64,000 nucleotides of DNA from Zhihengliuella halotolerans (GTDB lineage Bacteria; Actinomycetota; Actinomycetes; Actinomycetales; Micrococcaceae): assembly GCF_004217565.1 (NCBI RefSeq), contig NZ_SHLA01000001.1, positions 806,001-870,000 on the forward strand, written 5' to 3'. The notes under the pieces were generated by a model that did no database searches, had not been told where the DNA came from, and saw only the letters and a list, made by a program, of their open reading frames with translations. The translations under genes and the position numbers were made by a program. Numbering within the stretch: position 1 is the stretch's first letter; every line of letters begins with the position of its first letter. Shown here piece by piece: positions 9,166-19,124 of this stretch.

Positions 9166-10066
9166 CTAGAAGACCAAGGCGACTTTCCCATCGAGGCCCC
9201 CTCGGCGAATCACCGGCGTGCGCGGACGACGTCTTCGACTGAGAACACGGGGCCGACCCGTGGCGCGACGAGTGCTCCGTCGACGAGTTCGACGAGCCGG
9301 CGAAGACACTCGCCGTCGCTGCGAACCTGGTGGAGCTCGCTGATGACGCCCCTGGTGGCTAGATCCAGCGAAGGTCCGGCCTGCGTGGCGATGGTGGCGT
9401 ACCGGCCGCCGTCTCGGATCTGCTCCGAGGCGTTGGCCCCGTGTGTGTCGAAGCCCCTGTCGTAGGAACGCGCGGGCAGTTCGGCGAAGTCCGTGACAAC
9501 GCTCCCGGCTCTCAAGGAGAGGACGCCTTCGATCTGGGATTCCCGGGCCGCTACCGCGTCCATGCGGACGCCACGGCTGACCGCGATCTGGGCGGCGATC
9601 CTGCCGACTGCTCCGACAGCCCCCGTGACAAGGAGAGAGGAGTCTTCCTGGAGATCCAGCCAATCGAGCACCTGCAAGGCGGTCGACCCGGGAAGAGGCA
9701 ATGTCCCTGCGTCGACGAGCCCCACCGAGATCGGCGCGAAGGCTACGTCCTCGGCAGGGAGTGAAGCGAGATCTGACCAGGCGCCGCGGCCCGTACTCAA
9801 CTGGTTCGTCATCGCGATCACGAACTCCCCGGGCGCGAACGTCCCGGCGGGGTCTTAGATGACGATGCCTGCCAGTTCCCATCCGAGAGTGAAGGGGAGC
9901 GGTGGCGCGGAGTTTTCGATGTCTCCGTTTCTGGTCTTGTGGTCCACAGGAATGACGGCGCTCGATAGGGCTCTGATCAGGACTTCACCTGATCCGGCTT
10001 CCGGGCTCGGTATCTGGATGAGGTGGAGATCGTCAGCTGCGCTGAAGCGATCGATAGTTCTCGCAT
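9166..10066 (-). pseudogene. Decayed zinc-type/quinone oxidoreductase (MDR family), three lesions
   Basis: The pieces together rebuild an NADP-dependent quinone oxidoreductase of about 300 residues. The ATG at 10066 reads MREL in one frame, while the family N-terminus (DLHLIQIPSPEAGSGEVLIR, then PVDHKTRNGD) is in another; removing one GA of a GAGA just after the ATG would restore MRTIDRF in frame. The groES-like domain continues to PFTLGWELAGIVI and meets an in-frame TAA near 9858. The same frame resumes with AGTFAPGEFVIAMTNQLSTG and the cofactor motif LLVTGAVGAVGRIAAQIAV. Near 9210 the frame stops at VRARR, while the expected C-terminus GGLDGKVALVF is one frame away, ending at 9166. Functional protein is unlikely. 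It lies 29 bases downstream of the flavodoxin-fold oxidoreductase, its probable former operon partner. Confidence 0.85.
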
Positions 10067-10095
10067 GGGGGGTCTTCCTCTGTGGTGGCAGCGGG

Positions 10096-10806
10096 TCAGC
10101 CTACTGCGACGGGTGGGTGCGCGCGGGAACTGCGCACAAGAGGTCGGTCGGAGAGATTCAGGAAGGCCTCCCGGATGCCTTCGAGGGCTTGGACGCGTGC
10201 CGCGTGCTCGAGGTGCGCCGGGCCGTAGGTGATGATGGGTTGCAGTGCGTCGTAGCCGACGAACTCCAGAACGCCGCGGTGGATGTGGAACAGGAAGTCG
10301 TTGATGTCCCCGAACGCGCCCCCGCGCTCGAACGAGGCAGGAGATCCGCCCGTTGTCGTGAGTAGCACGGCGCGGCGACCGGTCATCGCAGCCTGCTCGT
10401 AGAGTCCGTGTTTGCCGCCGAAGGTCGCTCCCATGATAAGAACTCGGTCGAGCCAGCCCTTGAGGACCGCGGGAACGGAGAACCACCACAGCGGAAACGA
10501 CAGCACCAGCAGGTCGGCGCCGAGGAGCGCGTCGAGATCCCCTCGAACTTCAGGTGCGAGCGTGTCGGCTTCGAATGCATCGAGCTGGGCCTGCTGCGGC
10601 TTGAACGGCCGTTCTGAGGCTGGGAATTCGGAGCGGTCGAGGACCGGGCTCCAGCTGCGTTCGTAGAGATCGATGAACTCCACCGAGTAGCCACGTTCTT
10701 CCAGCGCACTTTGCGCGATTCGTGCCTGCGCGGTGTTGAACGAGGCTCGTTCGGGGTGGGCGTGGACGATGAGTGCGGCCGGTCGACGGCCAGTATCGGT
10801 TGTCAT
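10096..10806 (-). CDS. NAD(P)H-dependent oxidoreductase, flavodoxin-like fold (NQO1/KefF type)
   Basis: Protein of 236 residues, predicted FMN/FAD-binding quinone or azo-compound reductase in the cytosol. Family motifs: AALIVHAHPERASFNTAQA at the N-terminus (flavin phosphate binding), LVLSFPLWWFSVPAVLKGWL (phosphate and isoalloxazine contact region of NQO1-like enzymes), and LLTTTGGSPASF. The length matches the family. TATGAT lies 6 bases before the ATG and TCGACA a further 16 bases upstream, so the mRNA is probably leaderless with a strong promoter. The neighbouring ArsR gene is upstream on the same strand and the quinone-oxidoreductase pseudogene is downstream, which suggests a thiol/quinone-stress module. 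Confidence 0.9.
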   Translation of the reverse strand: MTTDTGRRPAALIVHAHPERASFNTAQARIAQSALEERGYSVEFIDLYERSWSPVLDRSEFPASERPFKPQQAQLDAFEADTLAPEVRGDLDALLGADLLVLSFPLWWFSVPAVLKGWLDRVLIMGATFGGKHGLYEQAAMTGRRAVLLTTTGGSPASFERGGAFGDINDFLFHIHRGVLEFVGYDALQPIITYGPAHLEHAARVQALEGIREAFLNLSDRPLVRSSRAHPPVAVG

Positions 10807-10812
10807 GCGACG

Positions 10813-10841
10813 ATCATATCGAATAATCGCGATGTGTCGAT
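10813..10841 (-). promoter_or_regulatory. Promoter of the flavodoxin-fold oxidoreductase with overlapping palindrome
   Basis: On the minus strand, -10 TATGAT (10813-10818) and -35 TCGACA (10835-10840) are 16 bases apart. The spacer and both hexamer edges lie within an imperfect 24-bp palindrome (10818-10841; 11-base arms, 8 of 11 pairing), placed where bound repressor would block RNA polymerase. The ArsR protein encoded next door is the obvious candidate ligand (inference). Confidence 0.6.
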
Positions 10842-10850
10842 GTGAGCGTG

Positions 10851-11183
10851 TCAGGCTCCAGTGAGGGCCGCTGCGACTCGGCGCACCAGAGCGTCGTTGC
10901 GCTTATAGTGCGTCCACTTTCCCACTCGGGTGGAGTGCACTAGGCCCGCCCGCTCGAGCGTTGCCATGTACGAGGAGACGGTGGACTGAGCGAGGCCTGT
11001 CCTCGTCTGGATGCTGCTCACGCATACACCGACCTCCTGGGGGTCCGCGATCGCTTCATAGTCCGCAAACTCGCGCGCAGGCTCGCGCAGCCACTCCATG
11101 ATTTGTAGGCGAACGGGGTTGGCCAGCGCCTTGAGCGCCTCGAGCAGATCGTCCGCCGACAGGTCGGTGATGCCTTCCGTCAT
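10851..11183 (-). CDS. ArsR-family winged-helix transcriptional regulator
   Basis: DNA-binding repressor of 110 residues. The helix-turn-helix reads LLEALKALANPVRLQIMEWL (start of the ArsR winged helix) followed by SIQTRTGLAQSTVSSYMATLERAGLV (recognition helix) and the wing STRVGKWTHYKRND. One cysteine lies at the start of the recognition region (GVCVSSIQ); there is no ELCVCD metal box, so a redox or non-metal effector is more likely than arsenic or zinc. GAGAGGA precedes the ATG and TATAGT (complement of 11211-11216) is a plausible -10. It probably represses the downstream oxidoreductase. Confidence 0.9.
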   Translation of the reverse strand: MTEGITDLSADDLLEALKALANPVRLQIMEWLREPAREFADYEAIADPQEVGVCVSSIQTRTGLAQSTVSSYMATLERAGLVHSTRVGKWTHYKRNDALVRRVAAALTGA

Positions 11184-11524
11184 GGTCGTCCTCTCGTGAA
11201 TCTAAGAACCACTATATGTCGTTGGGTAAGTGCGCCTCCGATGGACATTGATGACAACCGTTGAATGCGCCGGTGCCGGCTCTTTCCGTCAGGGGGCTTT
11301 GAGGGCAAGCGACCTCACCTGGACGACCTGGAGCTGGCCTTTCGGTAGCAGTGGCCGAGAAATAAATCGAGCGTCGGTGATGAAGAGGATCGAGAACAGC
11401 AATCGAAGCACCTGACGGTGCGTGCCGCGTCCGGACTCCGCCAAGTAGACGCAGATTTCATCAGCAGCGTTTGAGCTCAGTCGACCCACTGTCGGTGGGG
11501 GAGGTCGGGGACTACTCTGGCCTC
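11184..11524. other. Intergenic region, about 340 bases, divergent promoters only
   Basis: No credible gene; possible short frames lack ribosome sites and motifs. It holds the arsR -10 candidate (minus strand, 11211-11216, TATAGT) and, at the other end, TACTCT at 11513-11518, six bases before the MFS start codon. Base composition is lower in GC than the flanking housekeeping genes. Confidence 0.5.
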
Positions 11525-12934
11525 ATGGCTCACGACGAGCGTTCTCCGGCAGACGTCGCCCCGGCCGGCGGGCCAGCGGTGGGGCCGGACGGCACGGGAC
11601 ACCGCACGTTCATGCATGTGCTGGTCAACACCGCGGTCGCCAACGTCGTCACCAGCTACCTCTGGTTCGGCCTGACGTTCTGGGTCTACCTCGAAACTCG
11701 TTCCGTCCTGGCGACCGGCGTGATCGGCGGCGCCTACATGCTGCTCGTCGCGTTTTTCGGTCTTCTCTTCGGCGTGCTCGTGGACCGGTACCGCAAACGC
11801 ACGGTCATGATCGGGTCAACGGTCTTCACGGTGCTCTGCTTCGCGGCGGCGTGGGCAATGTTCCTGCTGGTGCCCGAGCCGAGCCTCCTTGACCTCAGCC
11901 GCGGCTGGTTCTGGCTGTTAGCCGGGATCGTCCTCATCGGCGCCGTCGTCGAACAGCTGCGCAACATCGCCCTGTCGACGACGGTCACGCTGTTCGTGGT
12001 GCCGGACCGCCGCGCCAACGCCAACGGCCTCGTCGGCACCGTCCAGGGCCTGGCCTTCATGGTCACCTCGGTCTTCAGCGGCCTCTCGATCGGCTTCCTC
12101 GGCATGGGCGGGACGATCGTCATCGCGCTGGCATCCTGCACGCTCGTGCTCGCGCACCTGCTCGTGCTCCGGATCCCCGAGCCGCGGATCGCCCGTGCAA
12201 CGCAACGAGAGAGCTTCGCGGAACTCAGGGCAGGGATCATCGCCGTGTGCATGACCGCGGGCCTCTTCGCGCTGATCCTCTTCACGACGCTGAACAACCT
12301 CACCGGCGGCGTGTTCATGGCGCTCATGGACCCCTACGGGCTCACGCTCTTCCCCGTCGAGATCTGGGGCCTGGTCCTCGGCATCACCGCCACCGGTTTT
12401 CTCATCGGGGGAGGGATGGTCGCCAGATTCGGTCTCGGGAAGAACCCCATCCGCACGCTGCTGATCCTCGTCGCGTGCACGGGGGTGCTCGGTGCCACGT
12501 TCACGCTGCGCGAGTGGTGGTGGCTCTTCGCCGCTGGGATCTGGATCTTCATGATGCTCCTCCCAGCGATCGAGGCTGCAGAACAGACGGTGATCCAGAA
12601 AGTGGTCCCGTACGCCATCCAGGGGCGGGTCTTCGGGTTCGCGATGACCTTCGAGGCTGCGGCGGCGCCGATCACGGCGTTCCTCATCGCGCCGCTGGCC
12701 GAGTTCTGGATCATCCCCTACATGGATTCCGACGACGGCCGCCAGACGTGGGGATGGCTCCTGGGGGCCGGCGAGGCACGAGGTATCGCTCTGGTGTTTC
12801 TCGTCTCGGGTCTCGCGTCGATCGGCCTGGCGGTCGCGGCCCTCTGCTCGCGGTCGTACCGGCTGCTCTCGAAAACCTACGCGCAGGCACCGGAGAACGC
12901 TCCTCCGGCGTCCGGCGCGGTCGAGGGCGGTTAG
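11525..12934 (+). CDS. Major facilitator superfamily transporter (drug-efflux like)
   Basis: Integral membrane protein of 469 residues with about 12 hydrophobic segments. The loop between segments 2 and 3 reads GVLVDRYRKRTVMIG, the MFS signature GxxxDRxxRRxxx. A hydrophilic N-terminal tail of about 35 residues precedes the first segment (VANVVTSYLWFGLTFWVYLE). The pattern resembles macrolide-efflux type (MefA-like) MFS proteins; substrate unknown. TACTCT at 11513-11518 with a 6-base spacer to ATG and no Shine-Dalgarno suggests a leaderless mRNA. Its TAG stop forms part of a -10-like TAGGAT before dxs. Confidence 0.85.
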   Translation: MAHDERSPADVAPAGGPAVGPDGTGHRTFMHVLVNTAVANVVTSYLWFGLTFWVYLETRSVLATGVIGGAYMLLVAFFGLLFGVLVDRYRKRTVMIGSTVFTVLCFAAAWAMFLLVPEPSLLDLSRGWFWLLAGIVLIGAVVEQLRNIALSTTVTLFVVPDRRANANGLVGTVQGLAFMVTSVFSGLSIGFLGMGGTIVIALASCTLVLAHLLVLRIPEPRIARATQRESFAELRAGIIAVCMTAGLFALILFTTLNNLTGGVFMALMDPYGLTLFPVEIWGLVLGITATGFLIGGGMVARFGLGKNPIRTLLILVACTGVLGATFTLREWWWLFAAGIWIFMMLLPAIEAAEQTVIQKVVPYAIQGRVFGFAMTFEAAAAPITAFLIAPLAEFWIIPYMDSDDGRQTWGWLLGAGEARGIALVFLVSGLASIGLAVAALCSRSYRLLSKTYAQAPENAPPASGAVEGG

Positions 12935-12937
12935 GAT
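12932..12937 (+). promoter_or_regulatory. Candidate -10 for dxs overlapping the MFS stop codon
   Basis: TAGGAT matches TAnnnT; its first three bases are the stop codon of the MFS gene. Transcription would start near 12944, about 64 bases before the dxs GTG. No good -35 is visible. Confidence 0.4.
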
Positions 12938-13007
12938 TGACGGACGACGACCACCGCGCCGGAAAGGCGGTGGGAGAGAGAACGAGCCGAAGGCGAAAGG
13001 AAGCTGA

Positions 13008-15002
13008 GTGTCACTGCTGGAGGCCATTGGCGAACCGAGCGATCTGCGCGAACTGGACGACGACCAGGTCGTCGCACTCGCCGAGGAGATCCGTCGCTTC
13101 CTCGTCGCCAACGTCGCGCGCACGGGCGGACATCTCGGCCCGAACCTCGGCGTCGTCGAACTGACGCTGGGCATCCACCGCGTCTTCGAGTCGCCCAGGG
13201 ACTCGATCGTCTTCGACACCGGGCACCAGTCCTATGTGCACAAGCTCGTCACCGGAAGACAGGACTTCTCGACCCTGCGCCAGGAGGGCGGCATCGCCGG
13301 CTATCCCGACCGCTCGGAGTCCGTGCACGACATCGTCGAGTCCTCGCATGCGTCCAGTTCTCTCTCCTGGGCCGACGGAATTTCCCGCGCCCGCGTGCTG
13401 TCGGGGGAGCCGGACCGCTACGTCGTCGCCGTCGTCGGCGACGGCGCCCTGACCGGCGGCATGGCCTGGGAGGCGCTCAACAACATCGCGGCCGACAAGG
13501 ACCGCCGGCTCGTCATCGTCGTCAACGACAACGGGCGCTCGTACGCGCCGACGATCGGCGGGCTCGCCAACCAGCTCGCCGGCCTGCGGCAGATGACGCT
13601 GGACAAGGTCCGCACCTCCCCGGCCTACGAGGAGACGCTCGACAAGGTCAAGCACCGCCTGCAGAGCGGGGGGAGCGTGGGCAAGTTCGCGTACAAGTCG
13701 CTCCACGCGGCCAAGAAGGGCATCAAGGACTGGTGGGCGCCCCAGGGTCTCTTCGAGGACCTCGGGATCAAATACATCGGTCCGATCGACGGCCACAACC
13801 AGGCCAGCGTGGACGAAGCCCTCCAGCAGGCGCGCGCCTACGAGGGGCCCGTGCTCGTCCACGCCCTCACTGAAAAGGGCCGCGGATACGCGCCGGCGCG
13901 CGCGAACGAGGCCGACCAGTTCCACGCCGTCGGTGTCATCGACCCGATGACCGGCGAGCCCGTCGAGACGCCGTCGAAGCAATCCTGGACCAGCGTCTTC
14001 GGCGAGGAGATCGCGGACATCGCCGACGAGCGTCCCGACATCGTCGGGATCACCGGCGCTATGCTGATCCCCGTCGGGCTCAAGAAGATGGCCGAGCGTC
14101 ATCCCGAGCGGGTCATCGACGTCGGCATCGCCGAGCAGCACGCGCTCACGAGCGCAGCCGGCCTCGCCTACGGTGGCCTCCACCCCGTCGTCGCGATCTA
14201 CGCGACGTTCCTGAACCGCGCCTACGACCAGCTGCTCATGGACGTAGCCCTGCACAAGGCCGGTGTGACCGTGGTCCTCGACCGCGCCGGCGTCACGGGC
14301 CCCGACGGTCCCAGCCACCACGGCATGTGGGATCTTTCGCTGCTCCAGTCGGTACCGGGGATCCACATCGCCGCCCCGCGCGATGCCGACACGCTGCGAG
14401 AGGAACTGCGTGAGGCCGTCGCCGTCGACGACGCCCCGACCGTGGTCCGGTTCTCCAAGGGCAGCGTCGGGGCGCCGCTGGAGGCCCTCGAACGACTCGC
14501 GGACGGAGTCGATGTCCTCGCCCGCCGCGGCACACCCAAGCCGGAGCAGCGCGAGGGCCGCGATGAGCGCGACGTGCTCATCGTCGCGGTCGGTTCGATG
14601 GCGGAGATGGCGCTCGACGTCTCGTCTCGACTCGAGGACCAGGGCATCAGCTCGACGGTTGTGGACCCGCGCTGGGTGCTGCCCGTGCCGCGCTCGATCG
14701 TCTCGCTCGCCGCCCGCCACCGGATCGTCGTGTGCCTCGAGGACGGCGTCAAGGCCGGGGGAGTGGGAGCCCGCATCCGTCAGGAGATGCGCGCGGCCGG
14801 CGTCGACACCGCGCTCAACGAGGTGGGACTGCCGGTCGAGTTCCTCGCGCACGGCACGCGCAGCCAGGTGCTCGCCCGGGTCGGCGTCACCGCGCAGCAG
14901 GTCGCCCACGACACGGTCGCCCAGGTGCTCGGCACCAAGGTCCCATTCGCCCGCCCCCTCGAGGGGCAGGACCTGCCGACCGGGCAGCTGCCGCAGCTGT
15001 GA
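13008..15002 (+). CDS. dxs: 1-deoxy-D-xylulose-5-phosphate synthase
   Basis: First step of the MEP isoprenoid pathway: condenses pyruvate and glyceraldehyde-3-phosphate with thiamine diphosphate in the cytosol. The 664 residues fit Dxs (620-660). Motifs in order: [16 protein letters not shown]; the ThDP/Mg site [23 protein letters not shown]; the second-domain glutamate in [17 protein letters not shown]; and [21 protein letters not shown] start with AAAGGAAG upstream. Its stop overlaps the next GTG (GTGA), coupling it to the DUF402 protein. Confidence 0.97.
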   Translation: MSLLEAIGEPSDLRELDDDQVVALAEEIRRFLVANVARTGGHLGPNLGVVELTLGIHRVFESPRDSIVFDTGHQSYVHKLVTGRQDFSTLRQEGGIAGYPDRSESVHDIVESSHASSSLSWADGISRARVLSGEPDRYVVAVVGDGALTGGMAWEALNNIAADKDRRLVIVVNDNGRSYAPTIGGLANQLAGLRQMTLDKVRTSPAYEETLDKVKHRLQSGGSVGKFAYKSLHAAKKGIKDWWAPQGLFEDLGIKYIGPIDGHNQASVDEALQQARAYEGPVLVHALTEKGRGYAPARANEADQFHAVGVIDPMTGEPVETPSKQSWTSVFGEEIADIADERPDIVGITGAMLIPVGLKKMAERHPERVIDVGIAEQHALTSAAGLAYGGLHPVVAIYATFLNRAYDQLLMDVALHKAGVTVVLDRAGVTGPDGPSHHGMWDLSLLQSVPGIHIAAPRDADTLREELREAVAVDDAPTVVRFSKGSVGAPLEALERLADGVDVLARRGTPKPEQREGRDERDVLIVAVGSMAEMALDVSSRLEDQGISSTVVDPRWVLPVPRSIVSLAARHRIVVCLEDGVKAGGVGARIRQEMRAAGVDTALNEVGLPVEFLAHGTRSQVLARVGVTAQQVAHDTVAQVLGTKVPFARPLEGQDLPTGQLPQL

Positions 15003-15679
15003 GCTGGCCCCGAGCGCGAATCCCCGCGCCTTTCCCAGCCGACGTAGGGCCCGCGCCGGAGGGGATCGCCCCCGGTGATCTGGTGGTCGCCCGGGCGTGG
15101 AAGTACGACGCCGCCCCGCACTGGGTCGTGCCCGGCGTCTACCTCGGGTCCGATGCGGCCGGGCACTGGATCTTCCAGGCGGGCGGCGCATTCGTCGCCC
15201 GGCCGGGTGCGGGGTTCTTCGCGGCCTCGGACGCTGTCTGCCTTGTGCCGCACCAGGACGGGAGCGCCTCGGGTGCGGCCGGGACCGGCGTCAGCACCCG
15301 CGAGTGGGTCGCGACCTTCTACGATGAGGGCCACCCGGCCGGCATGCGCGTCTACGTCGACGTCTCGACGGCCATCTGCTGGCGCCGGCTCGCCCCGGCC
15401 GGATGGGAGCTGAACTCCGTGGACATGGACCTCGACGTCGTGCGCACGGCGGGCGCCGAGGACTTCATCGACGACGAGGACGAGTTCACGGAGCATTCCG
15501 CAGTCTTCGGCTACCCGGAGCAGCTGGCCGGGAGCCTGCGCGCCGCAGCCGACGAGCTGCTGGCCGCTGCGCGTGCGGGAGAGGGAGTCTTCGCGGCCGC
15601 GGAGCGCACAACCGTCACCCATGCCGCGCAGGGCTGGTTCGACGCGGCCCGCGCGGCACCGTCGTCGAACCCGCACTAG
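14999..15679 (+). CDS. DUF402 domain protein
   Basis: Protein of 226 residues starting at a GTG that overlaps the dxs stop by 4 bases. The central part ([20 protein letters not shown], then [20 protein letters not shown]) is the DUF402 core: an acidic cluster where family members bind divalent metal and hydrolyse nucleoside di- or triphosphates (FomD/Ntdp-like). The acidic run [12 protein letters not shown] fits that metal site. Nucleotide phosphatase activity is inference from the family. No signal peptide or membrane segment. Confidence 0.8.
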   Translation: MSWPRARIPAPFPADVGPAPEGIAPGDLVVARAWKYDAAPHWVVPGVYLGSDAAGHWIFQAGGAFVARPGAGFFAASDAVCLVPHQDGSASGAAGTGVSTREWVATFYDEGHPAGMRVYVDVSTAICWRRLAPAGWELNSVDMDLDVVRTAGAEDFIDDEDEFTEHSAVFGYPEQLAGSLRAAADELLAAARAGEGVFAAAERTTVTHAAQGWFDAARAAPSSNPH

Positions 15680-15734
15680 AAGAATTCCGGCGGGCGGGAT
15701 CGACTCGCCCGCAGAAACCGACCAGAGGAGAAAC

Positions 15735-16298
15735 ATGGCGATCATCCGCACCTTCCGCCGCAACGACGACGGTAGCCTCGACTTCCGCGAGGCGTGGTAC
15801 GAGTCCTACGAGGACGACACGCTCGGCCAGTTCGTGGTCAACCACGGCGCCGTCGGGCACACCTCCACGACGAAGGACGTCAAGGACGTCGACGAGGAGA
15901 CCGGGGCCTCGCTGCTGGCCGCCTTCGAGGCGCAGTGCGCCGAGGACGGCTATGCGGAGATCCCGGTCGAGCAGCAGTTCTGGGCCATCGCCCAGTGGCC
16001 CGCCAAGACCGCCGGCGCCTATGCCGAACGGCTGCGGGACACCGCCGTGCAGGTCCTGACCGGGCACCTGGCCTGGCGCGGCCTCGGCACGATCGAGCGG
16101 ACGAGCTTCGGCACCGGCACGCTGAACCTGCACATTCTCACCCCGGACGCGAAGAAGGTTGTGCCGGCGCTCAAGGCGGCGGTGCGCGAACACGACCTGG
16201 ATCTGGCGAAGCTGCGCATCGGCGTCGCCCCCTACTCGGAGCCGACCGTCCTGAAGCAGAAGCACCCGAGCCCGCCGAAGCCTTTCAGCATCGACTAG
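15735..16298 (+). CDS. Conserved-looking protein of unknown function, downstream of dxs-DUF402
   Basis: Protein of 187 residues, start MAIIRTFRRNDDGSLDFREA with a GAGGAG ribosome site. I do not recognise a named domain. It is soluble, acidic to neutral, with one cysteine (EAQCAED), an aromatic-rich middle (EQQFWAIAQWPAKTAGAYAE) and a lysine/proline-rich tail (KQKHPSPPKPFSID). High-GC codon usage matches the neighbours, so it is likely native. It ends 24 bases before the shared terminator and may be cotranscribed with the upstream pair. Confidence 0.75.
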   Translation: MAIIRTFRRNDDGSLDFREAWYESYEDDTLGQFVVNHGAVGHTSTTKDVKDVDEETGASLLAAFEAQCAEDGYAEIPVEQQFWAIAQWPAKTAGAYAERLRDTAVQVLTGHLAWRGLGTIERTSFGTGTLNLHILTPDAKKVVPALKAAVREHDLDLAKLRIGVAPYSEPTVLKQKHPSPPKPFSID

Positions 16299-16321
16299 GA
16301 CGCGCCGCCGACCGGACGCGC

Positions 16322-16384
16322 AAACGCCCCGCGAGAAGTGGTCCTCCCAGCGCCAGCTGGGCGACCGTTTCTCACGGGGCGTTT
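16322..16384. terminator. Bidirectional terminator between the 15735 gene and argG
   Basis: Inverted repeat with 22-base arms (16322-16343 and 16363-16384), two mismatches, ending in AAACGCCCC on one side and GGGGCGTTTT on the other. A-tract and T-tract let it stop both convergent transcripts. Confidence 0.85.
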
Positions 16385-16394
16385 TCCGGTGTGA

Positions 16395-17891
<1,497 letters not shown>

Positions 17892-17916
17892 GGCGCGAAT
17901 GACTACGCTGGTCGGC

Positions 17917-19035
17917 ATGCACACCGACGCCGCGCCCGCGCCCGTGAAGATCCTCTTCGACAACGACACCGGCATCGATGACGCCCTCGCGCTGGCCTAC
18001 TTGGCGGCGTGCGAGCACGTCGAGCTCGTCGCCGTCACCTCAACCCCGGGCAATGTGGACGCCGAGCAGGTCGCGGCCAACAATCGCGCCCTGCTGGCGC
18101 TCTGCGAGCGGCCCGAGGTGCCCGTGCTCATCGGTGCGCGGGCCCCGCTGCGGATCCCGCTCGTCACGACGCCTGAAACCCACGGCCCGCAGGGCGTGGG
18201 CTATGCGGAATTGGACGCGCCGACGTCGTCCCGGGCGGAAGAGGACGGCACGACGACGGCGGTGCCGGCCGCCGTCGGGCATTGGATCCGCGCCGCCCGG
18301 GAGAATCCGGGGGAGCTGACGGCGCTGATCACGGCCCCGCTGACCAATTTCGCGCTCGCGCTTCGGGCCGAGCCGGAGCTGCCGCGGCTGCTCAAGGGCG
18401 TGGTGATCATGGGCGGCGCCTTCTACCACCAGGGCAACACGACCCCGACCGCCGAATGGAACACGCACGTGGACCCGCACGCCGCGCGAGAGGTCTTCGC
18501 CGCCTACACGGCGGCGGCCGAGGCCGGCCTGGAGCCGGAGAAGCTGCCCGTGCTCTGCTCGCTCGACACGACCGAGCGCTTCGAGATGCAGCCCGAGCTC
18601 GTCGGCGAGCTCGCGGCCGCTGCCGGGTGCGCGGCGCCCGAGCACGTTCTGGCCACGGACCCGGAGGGCACGCGCAGCGCCGCGTCGAACCCGCTCGTGC
18701 GCTACCTCTCCGATGCGCTGCGCTTCTACTTCGAGTTCCACCGCAAGTACGACCAGGGCTTCATCGCCCACGTGCACGACTACTTCGCCGCCGGGATCGC
18801 CGCAGGCACGCTCGAGTACCGCGCGCGCCCGGCGAACGTCGACGTCGAGACGGAGTCGCCGCTGCTGCTCGGCACCACCGTGGCGGACTACCGCGGCCTC
18901 TGGGGTCGCCCGGCGAACGCGCACGTGGTCTCCTGGAACGATCCGGCGGCCGGGTTCGACGAGCTCGTGACGCGCACTGCGGCCCTCGCACGCCGTATCG
19001 ACGGCGACCAGGGGCGGGGCGCGGGTATCGGATAG
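17917..19035 (+). CDS. Inosine-uridine-preferring nucleoside hydrolase
   Basis: Protein of 372 residues that cleaves the N-glycosidic bond of ribonucleosides; the catalytic Asp cluster is at the N-terminus (ILFDNDTGIDDALALAYLA), matching DxDxGxDDA. VIMGGAFYHQGNTTPTAEWN holds the typical MGGxxxxxGN...E(W/F)N substrate loop. The C-terminal HPHxH is not obvious. Start chosen at ATG 17917: TACGCT (17904-17909) lies 7 bases upstream, a leaderless signature; ATGs at 17878, 17884 and 17899 are also in frame. Cytosolic; no signal peptide. Its stop TAG starts the TAGAAT promoter hexamer of the ECF genes. Confidence 0.9.
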   Translation: MHTDAAPAPVKILFDNDTGIDDALALAYLAACEHVELVAVTSTPGNVDAEQVAANNRALLALCERPEVPVLIGARAPLRIPLVTTPETHGPQGVGYAELDAPTSSRAEEDGTTTAVPAAVGHWIRAARENPGELTALITAPLTNFALALRAEPELPRLLKGVVIMGGAFYHQGNTTPTAEWNTHVDPHAAREVFAAYTAAAEAGLEPEKLPVLCSLDTTERFEMQPELVGELAAAAGCAAPEHVLATDPEGTRSAASNPLVRYLSDALRFYFEFHRKYDQGFIAHVHDYFAAGIAAGTLEYRARPANVDVETESPLLLGTTVADYRGLWGRPANAHVVSWNDPAAGFDELVTRTAALARRIDGDQGRGAGIG

Positions 19036-19088
19036 AATCGTTGCCCGGCCCGAGGTGACATAGGGCGTACCCGGCGGGATCCCGCCGG
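19033..19088 (+). promoter_or_regulatory. Candidate promoter and 5'-UTR hairpin of the ECF transporter genes
   Basis: TAGAAT (19033-19038), sharing its TAG with the nucleoside hydrolase stop, is a good -10. The leader of about 80 bases contains the 18-base perfect palindrome CCGGCGGGATCCCGCCGG (19071-19088) directly before the TGAGGA ribosome site region. This could be a regulatory hairpin; I cannot assign a riboswitch class. Confidence 0.45.
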
Positions 19089-19124
19089 AACCGCACGCAC
19101 GCCGCACCCTTGAGGAAAACACCT

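Noticed and set aside
11289-11489. Small minus-strand gene between arsR and the MFS gene
   Set aside because: No start signal or motif; likely chance frame.
19071-19088. Palindrome before the ECF genes as a terminator of the nucleoside hydrolase
   Set aside because: It lies downstream of a promoter hexamer in the ECF leader and lacks a T-run; a leader hairpin is more likely.
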